A stretch of DNA of 64,000 bases from Pedobacter nanyangensis (GCF_003313505.1 NZ_QMHO01000001.1:660534-724533), one strand, 5' to 3'. Counted from the first letter of the stretch, positions 8,740 through 16,509 are shown. The notes: a model not told the origin generated them from the letters alone. Numbers and translations are program-made.

Positions 8740-9438
8740 ATGAATAATAACGATTTTATAGTGCAAGTTGCACTTCCTGAACATCGTGTTTTTGCTGAAG
8801 AAATAGTTGAAGAAATGGCCGAATCAGCAAAGGCTAGAGGAACAGGTATCGCTAAACGTTCGCCAGAATATGTAGCTGGCAAAATGCAGGAAGGTAAGTC
8901 GGTAATCGCTTTCCACAAGGATGGCACGTGGGCCGGATTTTGCTACATCGAAACCTGGAGCCATGGCCAGTTTGTGGCCAATTCAGGCTTAATTGTAAGT
9001 CCTAAATTCAGGAAAGCAGGATTGGCCAAAGCCATTAAAGAGGAAATCTTTGCCTTATCAAGAAAATTATATCCAAAGGCCAAAATCTTTGGTTTAACTA
9101 CGGGTCTGGCCGTCATGAAGATCAACTCTGATTTAGGCTATGAGCCGGTAACCTACTCGGAACTTACGCAGGACGAAGAATTTTGGAAAGGTTGCCAAAG
9201 CTGTGTCAACTTCGAGATCCTTAAAATGAAGGAACGTAAAAACTGCATGTGTACTGCAATGCTGTACGATCCAAAGGAGAAAAAACACGAAGCAGCCAAA
9301 GAGTTTGCCGAAGAGCTGCAGAAAAAGCCTAAGCTTTATGAAAGATTTATGCGTATCAAACAGCGTTTAATCGAAAAAAATAAAGGAGGTAGCGACCTTA
9401 AATCACTATTGTTGTTTTTGGCATTTTTAAATAAATAG
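8740..9438 (+). CDS. GNAT acyltransferase, probable N-acylglutamate synthase of the arginine pathway
   Basis: A 232-residue protein with a GNAT fold: beta strands around WAGFCYIETW and SGLIVSPKFRKAGLAKAI (residues 81-99, the acyl-CoA loop, with RKAGLA in place of the classic Q/RxxGxG/A), then AVMKINSDLGYEP. After the GNAT core come four cysteines (C152, C155, C169, C171; CxxC then CxC), suggestive of a metal site. It is the first gene of the arginine operon, and no argA or argJ is seen nearby. From what is known of Bacteroidota arginine genes, GNAT proteins in this place act as N-acyl(acetyl or succinyl)glutamate synthases, the first step of the pathway. That function is inferred from context; the acyl donor is not determined. 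argG starts 88 bases downstream. Confidence 0.75.
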   Translation: MNNNDFIVQVALPEHRVFAEEIVEEMAESAKARGTGIAKRSPEYVAGKMQEGKSVIAFHKDGTWAGFCYIETWSHGQFVANSGLIVSPKFRKAGLAKAIKEEIFALSRKLYPKAKIFGLTTGLAVMKINSDLGYEPVTYSELTQDEEFWKGCQSCVNFEILKMKERKNCMCTAMLYDPKEKKHEAAKEFAEELQKKPKLYERFMRIKQRLIEKNKGGSDLKSLLLFLAFLNK

Positions 9439-9464
9439 AATACAAATAAATATTAATGAGCCAC

Positions 9465-9507
9465 TTATAGATATTTTAATGCGTCTAAGCTTAGGTGTCT
9501 AAGGTGG
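9465..9507 (+). repeat. Imperfect palindrome between acyltransferase and argG
   Basis: CCACTTATAGA and TCTAAGGTGG form an imperfect inverted pair, with the perfect 10-base palindrome CTAAGCTTAG (9485-9494) inside. It is one of a series of palindromes in the gaps of this operon. Confidence 0.35.
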
Positions 9508-9526
9508 TAAAATAAATAAATACAAG

Positions 9527-10717
9527 ATGAAGAAAAAAGTTGTTTTAGCATTTAGCGGAGGTTTAGATACCTCATTCTGTTGCATTCATTTAACAAAGGA
9601 CAGAAATTTGGAAGTACACTCGGTGGTGGTAAATACCGGTGGTTTTTCTGAAGAAGAGCTAAAGGAAATTGAAGCACGGGCTTATGCTTTAGGGGTGGCG
9701 TCGCACGCTGCGGTTGACGAAACCGAGAACTATTACAACGATAGCATCAAGTATTTGATTTTTGGGAACGTGCTGAAAAATGCCACCTATCCATTGTCGG
9801 TAAGTGCCGAGCGTGTTTGCCAAGCTACGGCAATTGCCAATTATGTGAAGAAAATTGGTGCTGATTATGTGGCTCACGGTAGCACTGGAGCAGGAAATGA
9901 TCAGGTTCGTTTCGATATGATTTTCAACATCCTGATCCCTAATGTAGAAATCATTACCCCAATTAGAGATTTGAAATTATCACGCGAAGCGGAAATTGAG
10001 TATTTAGCTAAACACGGGGTTATATATACCGCAGAGAAGGCAAAATATTCAATCAACAAGGGCTTGTGGGGCACTTCGGTAGGCGGTGCAGAAACATTGA
10101 CTTCTAACCAAACCTTGCCAGAAAGTGCTTGGCCAACTCAAGTAACCGAAACCGAGCCTAAGAAAGTAGAATTGACTTTTGAAAAAGGTGAATTGGTTGC
10201 TGTTGATGGTGAGAAATTGGCGCCGGTAAGAGCTATCCAAAAATTGCAGGCCATTGCCGCACCTTTTGGCGTTGGGCGTGATATTCACGTGGGCGATACC
10301 ATTATTGGCATTAAAGGCCGCGTAGGTTTTGAGGCGGCAGGGCCGATGGTGATCATCAAAGCGCACCATGCTTTGGAGAAACACACCTTAACCAAATGGC
10401 AGTTGAGCTGGAAAGAAAACCTGTCATCATTTTATGGCAACTGGCTGCACGAAGGCCAATTCCACGATCCAATTATGAGAGACATGGAGGCTTTCTTAAG
10501 TTCGACACAAAGCACCGTTAATGGAAAAGTGTTTGTTGAGTTGTTGCCTTATCGTTTCCATATCATCGGTATCGAAAGTGCCAATGATTTAATGAGCAAT
10601 AAATTTGGCAGCTACGGCGAAATGAACAACGCTTGGTCTGGAGAAGATGTAAAAGGTTTCTCTAAAATATTTGGCAACCAGGTAATGATTTGGCATAAAG
10701 TAAACGGAGAGAAGTAA
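9527..10717 (+). CDS. argG: Argininosuccinate synthase
   Basis: A 396-residue enzyme that joins citrulline and aspartate with ATP to give argininosuccinate, the penultimate step of arginine synthesis, in the cytoplasm. The ATP-pyrophosphatase P-loop AFSGGLDTS lies at residues 8-16, as expected at the extreme N-terminus, and the family stretches SAERVCQATAIANY and ADYVAHGSTGAGNDQVRFD (citrulline/aspartate-binding region) follow. Length is normal. The ATG at 9527 places the P-loop correctly. It is the second enzyme gene of the operon; argC follows after 36 bases. Nothing odd is seen. Confidence 0.95.
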   Translation: MKKKVVLAFSGGLDTSFCCIHLTKDRNLEVHSVVVNTGGFSEEELKEIEARAYALGVASHAAVDETENYYNDSIKYLIFGNVLKNATYPLSVSAERVCQATAIANYVKKIGADYVAHGSTGAGNDQVRFDMIFNILIPNVEIITPIRDLKLSREAEIEYLAKHGVIYTAEKAKYSINKGLWGTSVGGAETLTSNQTLPESAWPTQVTETEPKKVELTFEKGELVAVDGEKLAPVRAIQKLQAIAAPFGVGRDIHVGDTIIGIKGRVGFEAAGPMVIIKAHHALEKHTLTKWQLSWKENLSSFYGNWLHEGQFHDPIMRDMEAFLSSTQSTVNGKVFVELLPYRFHIIGIESANDLMSNKFGSYGEMNNAWSGEDVKGFSKIFGNQVMIWHKVNGEK

Positions 10718-10718
10718 C

Positions 10719-10809
10719 CCCAACCCCCAAAGGGGGCTTAACCCAAATTTAATATGGAACAAAGTATTAACGATATAAAATCAAAGTCTCCTTCAGGGGA
10801 TTTAGGGGT
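10719..10809 (+). repeat. Paired REP-like repeats flanking and entering the 5' end of argC
   Basis: Between argG and the conserved part of argC there are two related palindromic units in opposite orientation: one around CCCCCAAAGGGGG (10724-10737 region) and one around CTCCTTCAGGGGATTTAGGGG (10789-10808). The ATG assigned to argC (10754) lies between them, so the second unit is translated as SPSGDLG. Confidence 0.55.
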
Positions 10810-11785
10810 GATAAAAGCAGGAATTATTGGAGGAGCAGGATACACGGGCGGAGAGATGTTGCGTATTTTGGTAAACCACCCACAAGTAGCAATTGCTTTT
10901 GTAAATAGCAGCAGCAACGCTGGCAACCTAGTTTCGGATGTGCATACCGATTTGTTTGGGGATACAGACCTGAAATTTACTGACCAAATTTTGCAGGATA
11001 TCGACGTGCTATTTTTATGCGTTGGTCATGGAGATGCCAAGAAATTTTTGGACGCAAATCCGATAAACGAAAAAGTTAAAATCATCGATTTATCGCAAGA
11101 CTTTAGGTTAGCTCAAAACTCGCAACTCGCAGCCCGTAACTTTATTTACGGTTTGCCAGAATTGAATAAAGACAAAATCGCTTCTGCGAAAAATGTAGCC
11201 AACCCAGGTTGCTTTGCCACTTGTATCCAATTGGGCTTATTGCCGTTGGCTTCAAAAGGCTTGTTGCAAAGCGAAGTACATATCAATGCCACTACAGGCT
11301 CTACAGGTGCAGGTCAAAGTTTGAGTAAAACTTCACATTTTAGCTGGAGAAACAACAACCTTTCGGTTTATAAGGCTTTCGAACATCAGCATTTAAATGA
11401 AATTGGGGAGAGTTTAGTCCAATTGCAGGGCGAAGTAAAGGAAGCTTTAAACTTCATCCCACAACGTGGCGATTTCACCAGGGGGATTTTGGCTGCGATG
11501 TACATTGAAAGCGATTTGACCGAAGAAGCTGCATACGAGCTTTATGAAAGTTATTATGCCAGCCATCCATTTACCCATGTAAGCCGGAAAAACATTGATT
11601 TAAAGCAGGTGGTAAATACCAACAAATGCCTGATCCATTTAGAAAAACATGGCAATAAGTTATTTATCATCAGCATTATCGATAACCTTTTAAAAGGTGC
11701 TAGCGGACAAGCCGTTCAGAATATGAACTTAATGTTTGGCTTGGACGAAACAGCAGGGCTAAAATTGAAAGCGGCTAATTTTTGA
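10754..11785 (+). CDS. argC: N-acetyl-gamma-glutamyl-phosphate reductase
   Basis: A 343-residue NADPH-dependent reductase that turns N-acylglutamyl phosphate into the semialdehyde, third step of the pathway. The Rossmann motif GIIGGAGYTGGEM is at residues 22-34; the catalytic cysteine lies in NPGCFAT (ANPGCFATCIQLGL). Homologues normally start only two or three residues before KAGIIGG, whereas this frame has 18 extra residues. Part of that extension (SPSGDLG) is encoded by a palindromic repeat, so the original start may be the GTG at 10808, giving VIKAGIIGG; the ATG at 10754 is kept because it is the only ATG. The enzyme itself looks intact. It is followed after 35 bases by the four-helix-bundle gene. 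Confidence 0.93.
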   Translation: MEQSINDIKSKSPSGDLGVIKAGIIGGAGYTGGEMLRILVNHPQVAIAFVNSSSNAGNLVSDVHTDLFGDTDLKFTDQILQDIDVLFLCVGHGDAKKFLDANPINEKVKIIDLSQDFRLAQNSQLAARNFIYGLPELNKDKIASAKNVANPGCFATCIQLGLLPLASKGLLQSEVHINATTGSTGAGQSLSKTSHFSWRNNNLSVYKAFEHQHLNEIGESLVQLQGEVKEALNFIPQRGDFTRGILAAMYIESDLTEEAAYELYESYYASHPFTHVSRKNIDLKQVVNTNKCLIHLEKHGNKLFIISIIDNLLKGASGQAVQNMNLMFGLDETAGLKLKAANF

Positions 11786-12218
11786 AAGGTAAAAAGGTGT
11801 AGGGTATAAGGCTTAAGGTTATGAGAGACTATAAAAAACTCGATGTTTGGAAAAAGGCACATGAACTGAATATGTTCATCAAAAAGAGTATTGCTACTCG
11901 GTTCCCGAAAGAAGAGCGATTTGAATTAACGTCTCAATTAACTAGAGCTTCGTTGTCCATACCTTTAAATATCGTAGAAGGATGCGGAAGGTTTACAGAT
12001 AAAGATTTCGCACACTTTCTAAATATCGCTTTAGGTTCTACTAATGAAATAGATTATTGTTGTTTGTGTGCTTCTGAATTGAAATACATCAGTGAAGAAG
12101 ATTATCTAAAAGTGAACCAATTAATTAACGAAGTTAGAGCAATGCTAATTTCATTTTTAAAATTTTTGAGAAGTGGAGGGTAAAACCTTAATCCCTAACA
12201 CCTCATACCTTATACCTC
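11786..12218 (+). other. Inverted-flank cassette carrying the four-helix-bundle gene
   Basis: The bases just before the small gene (11786-11820) and just after it (12184-12218) are related in inverted orientation. Both inner ends read TTAAGGTT when compared on opposite strands, and both flanks contain GGTATAAGG-like units. The flanks plus gene look like one inserted unit between argC and argD. Confidence 0.5.
11821..12183 (+). CDS. Four-helix-bundle protein of the 23S rRNA intervening-sequence family
   Basis: A 120-residue, helix-rich protein starting MRDYKKLDVWKKAHELNMFI and containing LTRASLSIPLNIVEGCGR, the signature of the small four-helix-bundle family first seen in intervening sequences of 23S rRNA genes and related in fold to Avd of diversity-generating retroelements. 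Such genes occur scattered in intergenic places in Bacteroidota. The molecular role is unknown; nucleic-acid binding has been suggested for relatives. It has no link to arginine metabolism, sits in frame orientation with the operon, and is bordered by inverted related sequences, which suggests insertion as a unit. It is complete. Confidence 0.85.
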   Translation: MRDYKKLDVWKKAHELNMFIKKSIATRFPKEERFELTSQLTRASLSIPLNIVEGCGRFTDKDFAHFLNIALGSTNEIDYCCLCASELKYISEEDYLKVNQLINEVRAMLISFLKFLRSGG

Positions 12219-12222
12219 AATT

Positions 12223-13353
12223 ATGAACTTATACGACGTATACCCGTTAAACGACATAGAAATCACCAAAGCATCGGGCAGTAATGTTTGGGATGCTAAC
12301 GGACAAAAATATTTAGACCTATATGGCGGTCATGCGGTAATTAGCATTGGCCATACCCACCCGCATTATGTACAGCGTTTAACCGAACAGTTAAACAAAG
12401 TGGGGTTTTACTCTAATTCCATTAAAATTCCTTTGCAGGTACAATTGGCAGAAAAGCTAGGCCAAGTTTCTGGAAAAACAGATTACCAATTGTTCTTGTG
12501 CAACTCAGGAGCTGAAGCTAACGAAAATGCCTTAAAATTGGCTTCTTTTTACAACGGTAGAAAGAAAGTAATCGCTTTTAAAGGTGCTTTTCACGGTCGT
12601 ACTTCATTAGCTGTTGCCGCTACCGATAATCCAAAAATTGTAGCACCAGTTAACGAGACCGACAATATTATTTTCTTGCCTCATAACGATGAGCAGGCGC
12701 TGGCCAATGAATTTGCAAAACATGGAAATGAAATTGCGGCGGTAATTTTGGAAGGCATTCAAGGCGTAGGCGGCATTAGAGAAGCCTCCAAAAGCTTCCT
12801 GCAAAAAATACGTTCACTTTGTGATGAACATAATGCCGTGTACATTGCAGATAGCGTACAATGTGGGTATGGCAGAACAGGGCAATTCTATTCGCACGAC
12901 TGGGCTGGAGTAGATGCTGATATTTATACCATGGCTAAAGGAATGGGCAATGGCTTCCCAATTGCGGGGATTTCTATCGCTCCTAAATTTAAGCCTTGGC
13001 ACGGACAACTGGGAACTACTTTTGGCGGAAACCATTTGGCTTGTGCCGCGGCTTTAGCAGTGTTAGAAGTGATCGAGAAAGACAACCTGATGAAAAATGC
13101 CGAGGAAGTAGGCGCTTATCTGATCGCAGAGCTAAAGAAATTCGAACAAGTAAAGGAAGTGCGTGGAAGAGGCCTGATGATTGGTATTGAATTGCCGGAA
13201 GAGCTCGCACATGTAAAGAAAGAGCTATTGTTTAAGCATTTTATCTTTACGGGCGAAGCGAAGCCTAACGTAATCCGTTTACTGCCAGCATTGAATTTAA
13301 CCAAGGAACATGCAGATGAGTTTTTGACTGCGTTTGCTGAATTAGTGAAATAA
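12223..13353 (+). CDS. argD: N-acylornithine aminotransferase (class III PLP enzyme)
   Basis: A 376-residue PLP-dependent aminotransferase converting N-acylglutamate semialdehyde to N-acylornithine with glutamate as amino donor. Visible are the phosphate/PLP contact FLCNSGAEANENALKLA (91-107), KGAFHGRTSLA (120-130), the cofactor aspartate in YIADSVQCGYGRTG (D210) and the Schiff-base lysine in YTMAKGMGNGFPI (K239). In most relatives the residue after that aspartate is glutamate (DEVQxG); here it is serine. Length is somewhat short, as usual for the Bacteroidota type. It follows the small inserted gene by 39 bases and is followed by a 199-base gap holding a long palindrome. Confidence 0.92.
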   Translation: MNLYDVYPLNDIEITKASGSNVWDANGQKYLDLYGGHAVISIGHTHPHYVQRLTEQLNKVGFYSNSIKIPLQVQLAEKLGQVSGKTDYQLFLCNSGAEANENALKLASFYNGRKKVIAFKGAFHGRTSLAVAATDNPKIVAPVNETDNIIFLPHNDEQALANEFAKHGNEIAAVILEGIQGVGGIREASKSFLQKIRSLCDEHNAVYIADSVQCGYGRTGQFYSHDWAGVDADIYTMAKGMGNGFPIAGISIAPKFKPWHGQLGTTFGGNHLACAAALAVLEVIEKDNLMKNAEEVGAYLIAELKKFEQVKEVRGRGLMIGIELPEELAHVKKELLFKHFIFTGEAKPNVIRLLPALNLTKEHADEFLTAFAELVK

Positions 13354-13363
13354 TAAAACTACC

Positions 13364-13443
13364 CGTCATTGCGAGGCACGAAGCAATCCTACAACGTTAG
13401 TATGAGATGTCGCTTTAAGATTGCTTCGTGCCTCGCAATGACG
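13364..13443. repeat. Perfect 25-base inverted repeat (REP-like) between argD and argF'
   Basis: Bases 13364-13388 are the exact reverse complement of 13419-13443, with a 30-base loop. The arm contains CATTGCGAGGCACGAAGC. A diverged copy lies at 14545-14626 and a fragment near 15462. It is intergenic and probably forms a strong RNA hairpin in the operon transcript. Confidence 0.85.
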
Positions 13444-13552
13444 AACTTGATAAGTGAATGAGGTTAAGGCAATGCTGATTAACCTCTTGAAGAAAATTAG
13501 ACAATAAAATAGGAAAAGCTTTTTGCTTTCCGCTTTAAACTTTCCGCTTAAA

Positions 13553-14530
13553 ATGAAACTTTTCTCTTCCGTAAACGATGTACAAGACATCAAACAGTTG
13601 GTTGCAAGTGCTTTGGCATTAAAGGCTAACCCCTATGCGCGTAGCGATTTGGGTAAAAATAAAACCCTTGGACTGGTGTTTATGAACCCAAGCCTGCGTA
13701 CCCGTTTAAGCACCCAAAAAGCAGCCCTTAACTTGGGGATGAGTGTAATGGTGATGAACATGGACAAGGAAGGTTGGGCGCTGGAAACCCAAGATGGCGT
13801 GATCATGAACGGCACTACCGTAGAGCATATCCGTGAGGCAGCTGCCGTAATGGGCGAGTATTGCGATATCCTGGGCTTACGTTCTTTCCCTAAGCTACAA
13901 AACAGGGAAGAAGATTACAACGAAGAGTTTTTTAACAAGTTCGTGAAGTTTTGCGGCGTGCCGGTGGTAAGTTTAGAAAGTGCAACCAGACACCCATTGC
14001 AAAGCTTGGCCGACTTGGTGACCATCCACGAAACTTGGGAGCCATACCGCATTGATGCCAAAGCTAGGCCAAAAGTAGTGTTGGCTTGGGCACCTCACAT
14101 CAAACCTTTGCCGCAAGCGGTTCCAAACTCCTTTGCAGAGTGGATGAGCAGGGCGCAAGCCGAAGGAATGTTGGATTTTACCATTGCACAACCAGAGGGT
14201 TTTGAACTTAATGAAAGCTTTACCCCTGGCGCTAAAATCTCCCATAACTTAGATGAAGCGATTGCTGATGCAGATTATGTTTATGTCAAAAACTGGAGCA
14301 GCTACAAGGAATATGGCAAGTTGTTGGATTTTCCGGAGGGATGGATGATGGACAACGAGAAGCTGAAACTGACCAGTAATGCCAAAATAATGCACTGTTT
14401 GCCTGTTCGCAGGGATTTGGAATTGGCCTCGGAAATATTGGATGGACCAAACTCTCTGGTGATCCACGAAGCTGGAAACAGATTATGGTCTGCACAGGCA
14501 GTGCTGAAAGCGATGTTGGAAGAAATATAA
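13553..14530 (+). CDS. argF': N-acylornithine carbamoyltransferase (argF' type)
   Basis: A 325-residue transcarbamylase that transfers the carbamoyl group to an N-acylated ornithine, giving N-acylcitrulline. The carbamoyl-phosphate motif is SLRTRLS (residues 47-53), the acyl-ornithine loop includes GWALETQDGV (W75), and the C-terminal motifs are HCLPVRRD and EAGNRLWSAQ. The whole resembles the N-succinylornithine transcarbamylase of Bacteroides and the N-acetylornithine enzyme of Xanthomonas rather than ordinary OTCase. The residue that separates the two, 15 positions after the tryptophan (Pro90 in the succinyl enzyme, Glu92 in the acetyl enzyme), is valine here, so the acyl group stays open. 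A TTG at 13523 is in frame, but the ATG at 13553 matches the family N-terminus and numbering. Confidence 0.9.
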   Translation: MKLFSSVNDVQDIKQLVASALALKANPYARSDLGKNKTLGLVFMNPSLRTRLSTQKAALNLGMSVMVMNMDKEGWALETQDGVIMNGTTVEHIREAAAVMGEYCDILGLRSFPKLQNREEDYNEEFFNKFVKFCGVPVVSLESATRHPLQSLADLVTIHETWEPYRIDAKARPKVVLAWAPHIKPLPQAVPNSFAEWMSRAQAEGMLDFTIAQPEGFELNESFTPGAKISHNLDEAIADADYVYVKNWSSYKEYGKLLDFPEGWMMDNEKLKLTSNAKIMHCLPVRRDLELASEILDGPNSLVIHEAGNRLWSAQAVLKAMLEEI

Positions 14531-14544
14531 ATATAAAAATACAC

Positions 14545-14626
14545 CGTTATTGCGAGGCACGAAGCAATCTTACAACGATGGGGGAATTCTACCGCTTTAG
14601 GATTGCTTCGCAAGCTCGCAATGACG
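14545..14626. repeat. REP-like inverted repeat, second copy, between argF' and argB
   Basis: A diverged copy of the palindrome at 13364-13443: the left arm carries TTGCGAGGCACGAAGCAATC and the right arm GATTGCTTCGCAAGCTCGC, so the arms no longer match perfectly. The loop shares TACAACG and GCTTTA-like parts with the first copy. Confidence 0.75.
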
Positions 14627-14636
14627 ATAAAACAGT

Positions 14637-15425
14637 ATGCAAAAACTAACCATCATAAAAATAGGCGGAAACGTTATTGACAACTCCGAAAACCTACACC
14701 ATTTTTTGGAAGATTTTACGGCCTTAGATGGCCCTAAAATATTGATTCACGGGGGTGGTAAAATTGCGACCGAAACCAGTGCTTCCCTAGGAATTGAAGC
14801 GAAAATGGTAGACGGCCGGCGGATTACCGATATTGAAACCCTGCGTGTGGTAACCATGGTTTACGCTGGATTGATCAATAAAAACATTGTTGCCCAGCTA
14901 CAAGCTAAGGGTGTAAATGCTATTGGTTTAACCGGAGCGGATGGCAATATCATTAAAGCTAAAAAACGTCCCGTAAAAGAAATTGATTATGGTTTTGTAG
15001 GCGATTTGGATGAAAACTCGGTTTCTGTTACTTCTTTAGGGAGCCTGTTGCAAGCAGGCTTTGTGCCGGTGCTTTGTGCCATTACACATGATGGCGAAAC
15101 ACAGCTTTTAAATACCAACGCCGATACGATTGCTTCGGCGGTGGCGGTGGCCATGTCTGCGCAGTATGAAACACATTTGGTATATTGCTTCGAGAAAAAA
15201 GGGGTGCTAAAAGACGTGAATGATGATGCTACCGTGGTAAGGGAAATCCGTTCGGCTGACTTTGAACCCTTGAAAGCTGACGGAACGGTAGCAGGCGGGA
15301 TGATCCCGAAGCTGCACAATGCTTTTGAAGCCATTAACAAGGGGGTAACTTCGGTTTATATTGGCAAAGCCGATGAATTGGCGGAGATCGCAACAGGCAC
15401 TTTTGGGACGAAGCTGTTGAAATAA
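14637..15425 (+). CDS. argB: N-acylglutamate kinase
   Basis: A 262-residue amino-acid kinase phosphorylating N-acylglutamate with ATP, second step of the pathway. It opens with IIKIGGNVID (residues 5-14; nucleotide-binding lysine) and continues with ILIHGGGKIATE (36-47) and KMVDGRRITD (56-65), which bind the acylglutamate, then GLTGADGN and TNADTIASAVA. Length is typical. In Bacteroidota this enzyme may act on the succinyl or the acetyl derivative, as with its operon partners. The ATG at 14637 comes 10 bases after the REP-like repeat. No feature suggests loss of function. Confidence 0.93.
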   Translation: MQKLTIIKIGGNVIDNSENLHHFLEDFTALDGPKILIHGGGKIATETSASLGIEAKMVDGRRITDIETLRVVTMVYAGLINKNIVAQLQAKGVNAIGLTGADGNIIKAKKRPVKEIDYGFVGDLDENSVSVTSLGSLLQAGFVPVLCAITHDGETQLLNTNADTIASAVAVAMSAQYETHLVYCFEKKGVLKDVNDDATVVREIRSADFEPLKADGTVAGGMIPKLHNAFEAINKGVTSVYIGKADELAEIATGTFGTKLLK

Positions 15426-15697
15426 GGTTTTGAGGTGGAAGACGTAAGGTTTAAGGTTTTTGACCTCGCAATGACGAACCGGGTTGGGCTTGGGGGGGCT
15501 GAATGGCAAAGGCTTTTCGTTTATAAACCTGATAGCAGCGGACACGAAGTGCAACGGAGTAAAGCGGATAGCAGGACTAGCATTAAAAAGAGCATTACAA
15601 TTGCTTTTCAAAAAATAATTAACCATCGAAACATCGGTGAAATCATAAAAATCTGTGCAACCGAGCTTGCGAGCTCATCAACGATAATCACAAAAAG
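15426..15697. repeat. Intergenic region with degenerate repeats between argB and proC
   Basis: A 272-base gap. At 15462-15477 is CCTCGCAATGACGAA, a one-arm remnant of the REP-like repeat seen twice upstream. From about 15519 to 15585 there is another repeat-like unit (CCTGATAGCAGCGG ... GCGGATAGCAGG) that I believe is common between genes in this group. An open frame crosses it (15435-15701) but only translates the repeats. Confidence 0.5.
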
Positions 15698-16501
15698 ATG
15701 AAAAAAATAACCATTATCGGCAGTGGAAATATTGGGCTGTCTTTGGCAAAAGGACTCGTAAACAAAGCCTATTGTGGGGCAGGGGACATTACCTTAACAC
15801 GTAGGAACATCAAGTTGATGACGGAAGAGGTAGCCGCTGGGTTTAAGGTAAGCGATGACAATTTGGCCGCCATTGAAGGTGCTGATATTGTAGTTTTAGG
15901 CGTGTTGCCCCAACAGCTGAAAAAAGTTTTGGTACAGTTGGCTCCGGCGGTAAATCCTGAAAAGCAATTGTTTGTTTCGGTAGTATCTGGGGTAACCTGT
16001 GCCGATGTCCGCAAAGAACTTGGTGAAAAGGTACAGGTGATTAGGGCAATGCCGAATACCGCAATTTCCATTGGCCAAAGCATGACCTGTGTGGCGACCG
16101 ATAATGCTACTGCTGAAAATTTAAATGAAGTGGTTACGCTGTTTGAAACGGTTGGGGCGGTGGTGACCATTCAGGAAGATTTAATGACCTCGGCAACGGC
16201 TTTGTGCGCCTGTGGCATCGCATTCTTTTTGCGTAGCATCAGGGCGGCATCACAAGGCGGCGTAGAAATTGGTTTCCACGCACACGATGCGCTGAAAATG
16301 GCCGTGCAAACCGCCAAAGGGGCGGCAGATTTGTTATTATTGAACCAAACTCATCCAGAAACTGAAATAGATAAGGTAACTTCGCCAAAAGGTTGTACGA
16401 TTGCGGGCCTAAATGAAATGGAGCATAATGGTTTCAGTTCATCGCTAATTAAGGGAATTAAACTTTCGGCTAAAAAGGCTGGAGGGTTGTATAACGAATG
16501 A
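15698..16501 (+). CDS. proC: Pyrroline-5-carboxylate reductase
   Basis: A 267-residue NAD(P)H-dependent reductase of the P5CR family, forming proline from pyrroline-5-carboxylate. The N-terminal Rossmann motif ITIIGSGNIGLSLAKGL is at residues 4-20, followed by VLGVLPQQLKKVL and IRAMPNTAISIGQSMT; the C-terminal signature V-TSPKGCTIAGLNEME is intact. Its place inside an arginine operon is common in Bacteroidota and links proline and arginine, both derived from glutamate semialdehydes. The ATG at 15698 matches the family start. It follows the repeat-filled gap and precedes the deacylase by 80 bases. Confidence 0.92.
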   Translation: MKKITIIGSGNIGLSLAKGLVNKAYCGAGDITLTRRNIKLMTEEVAAGFKVSDDNLAAIEGADIVVLGVLPQQLKKVLVQLAPAVNPEKQLFVSVVSGVTCADVRKELGEKVQVIRAMPNTAISIGQSMTCVATDNATAENLNEVVTLFETVGAVVTIQEDLMTSATALCACGIAFFLRSIRAASQGGVEIGFHAHDALKMAVQTAKGAADLLLLNQTHPETEIDKVTSPKGCTIAGLNEMEHNGFSSSLIKGIKLSAKKAGGLYNE

Positions 16502-16509
16502 GGCTAGGG

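Noticed and set aside
11821..12183. Diversity-generating retroelement (Avd-like protein)
   Set aside because: No reverse transcriptase and no template/variable repeat pair are seen nearby; the protein fits the stand-alone four-helix-bundle group.
13364..14626. CRISPR-like reading of the repeated palindromes near argF'
   Set aside because: Only two full copies exist, more than 1 kb apart with a gene between them; they are palindromic REP-like elements, with no spacers and no cas genes.
15207..15626. 139-codon minus-strand frame opposite argB
   Set aside because: It is antisense to the clear argB gene and the repeats after it.
15435..15701. 88-codon open frame between argB and proC
   Set aside because: It translates intergenic repeat units and overlaps the proC start; the protein has no family features.
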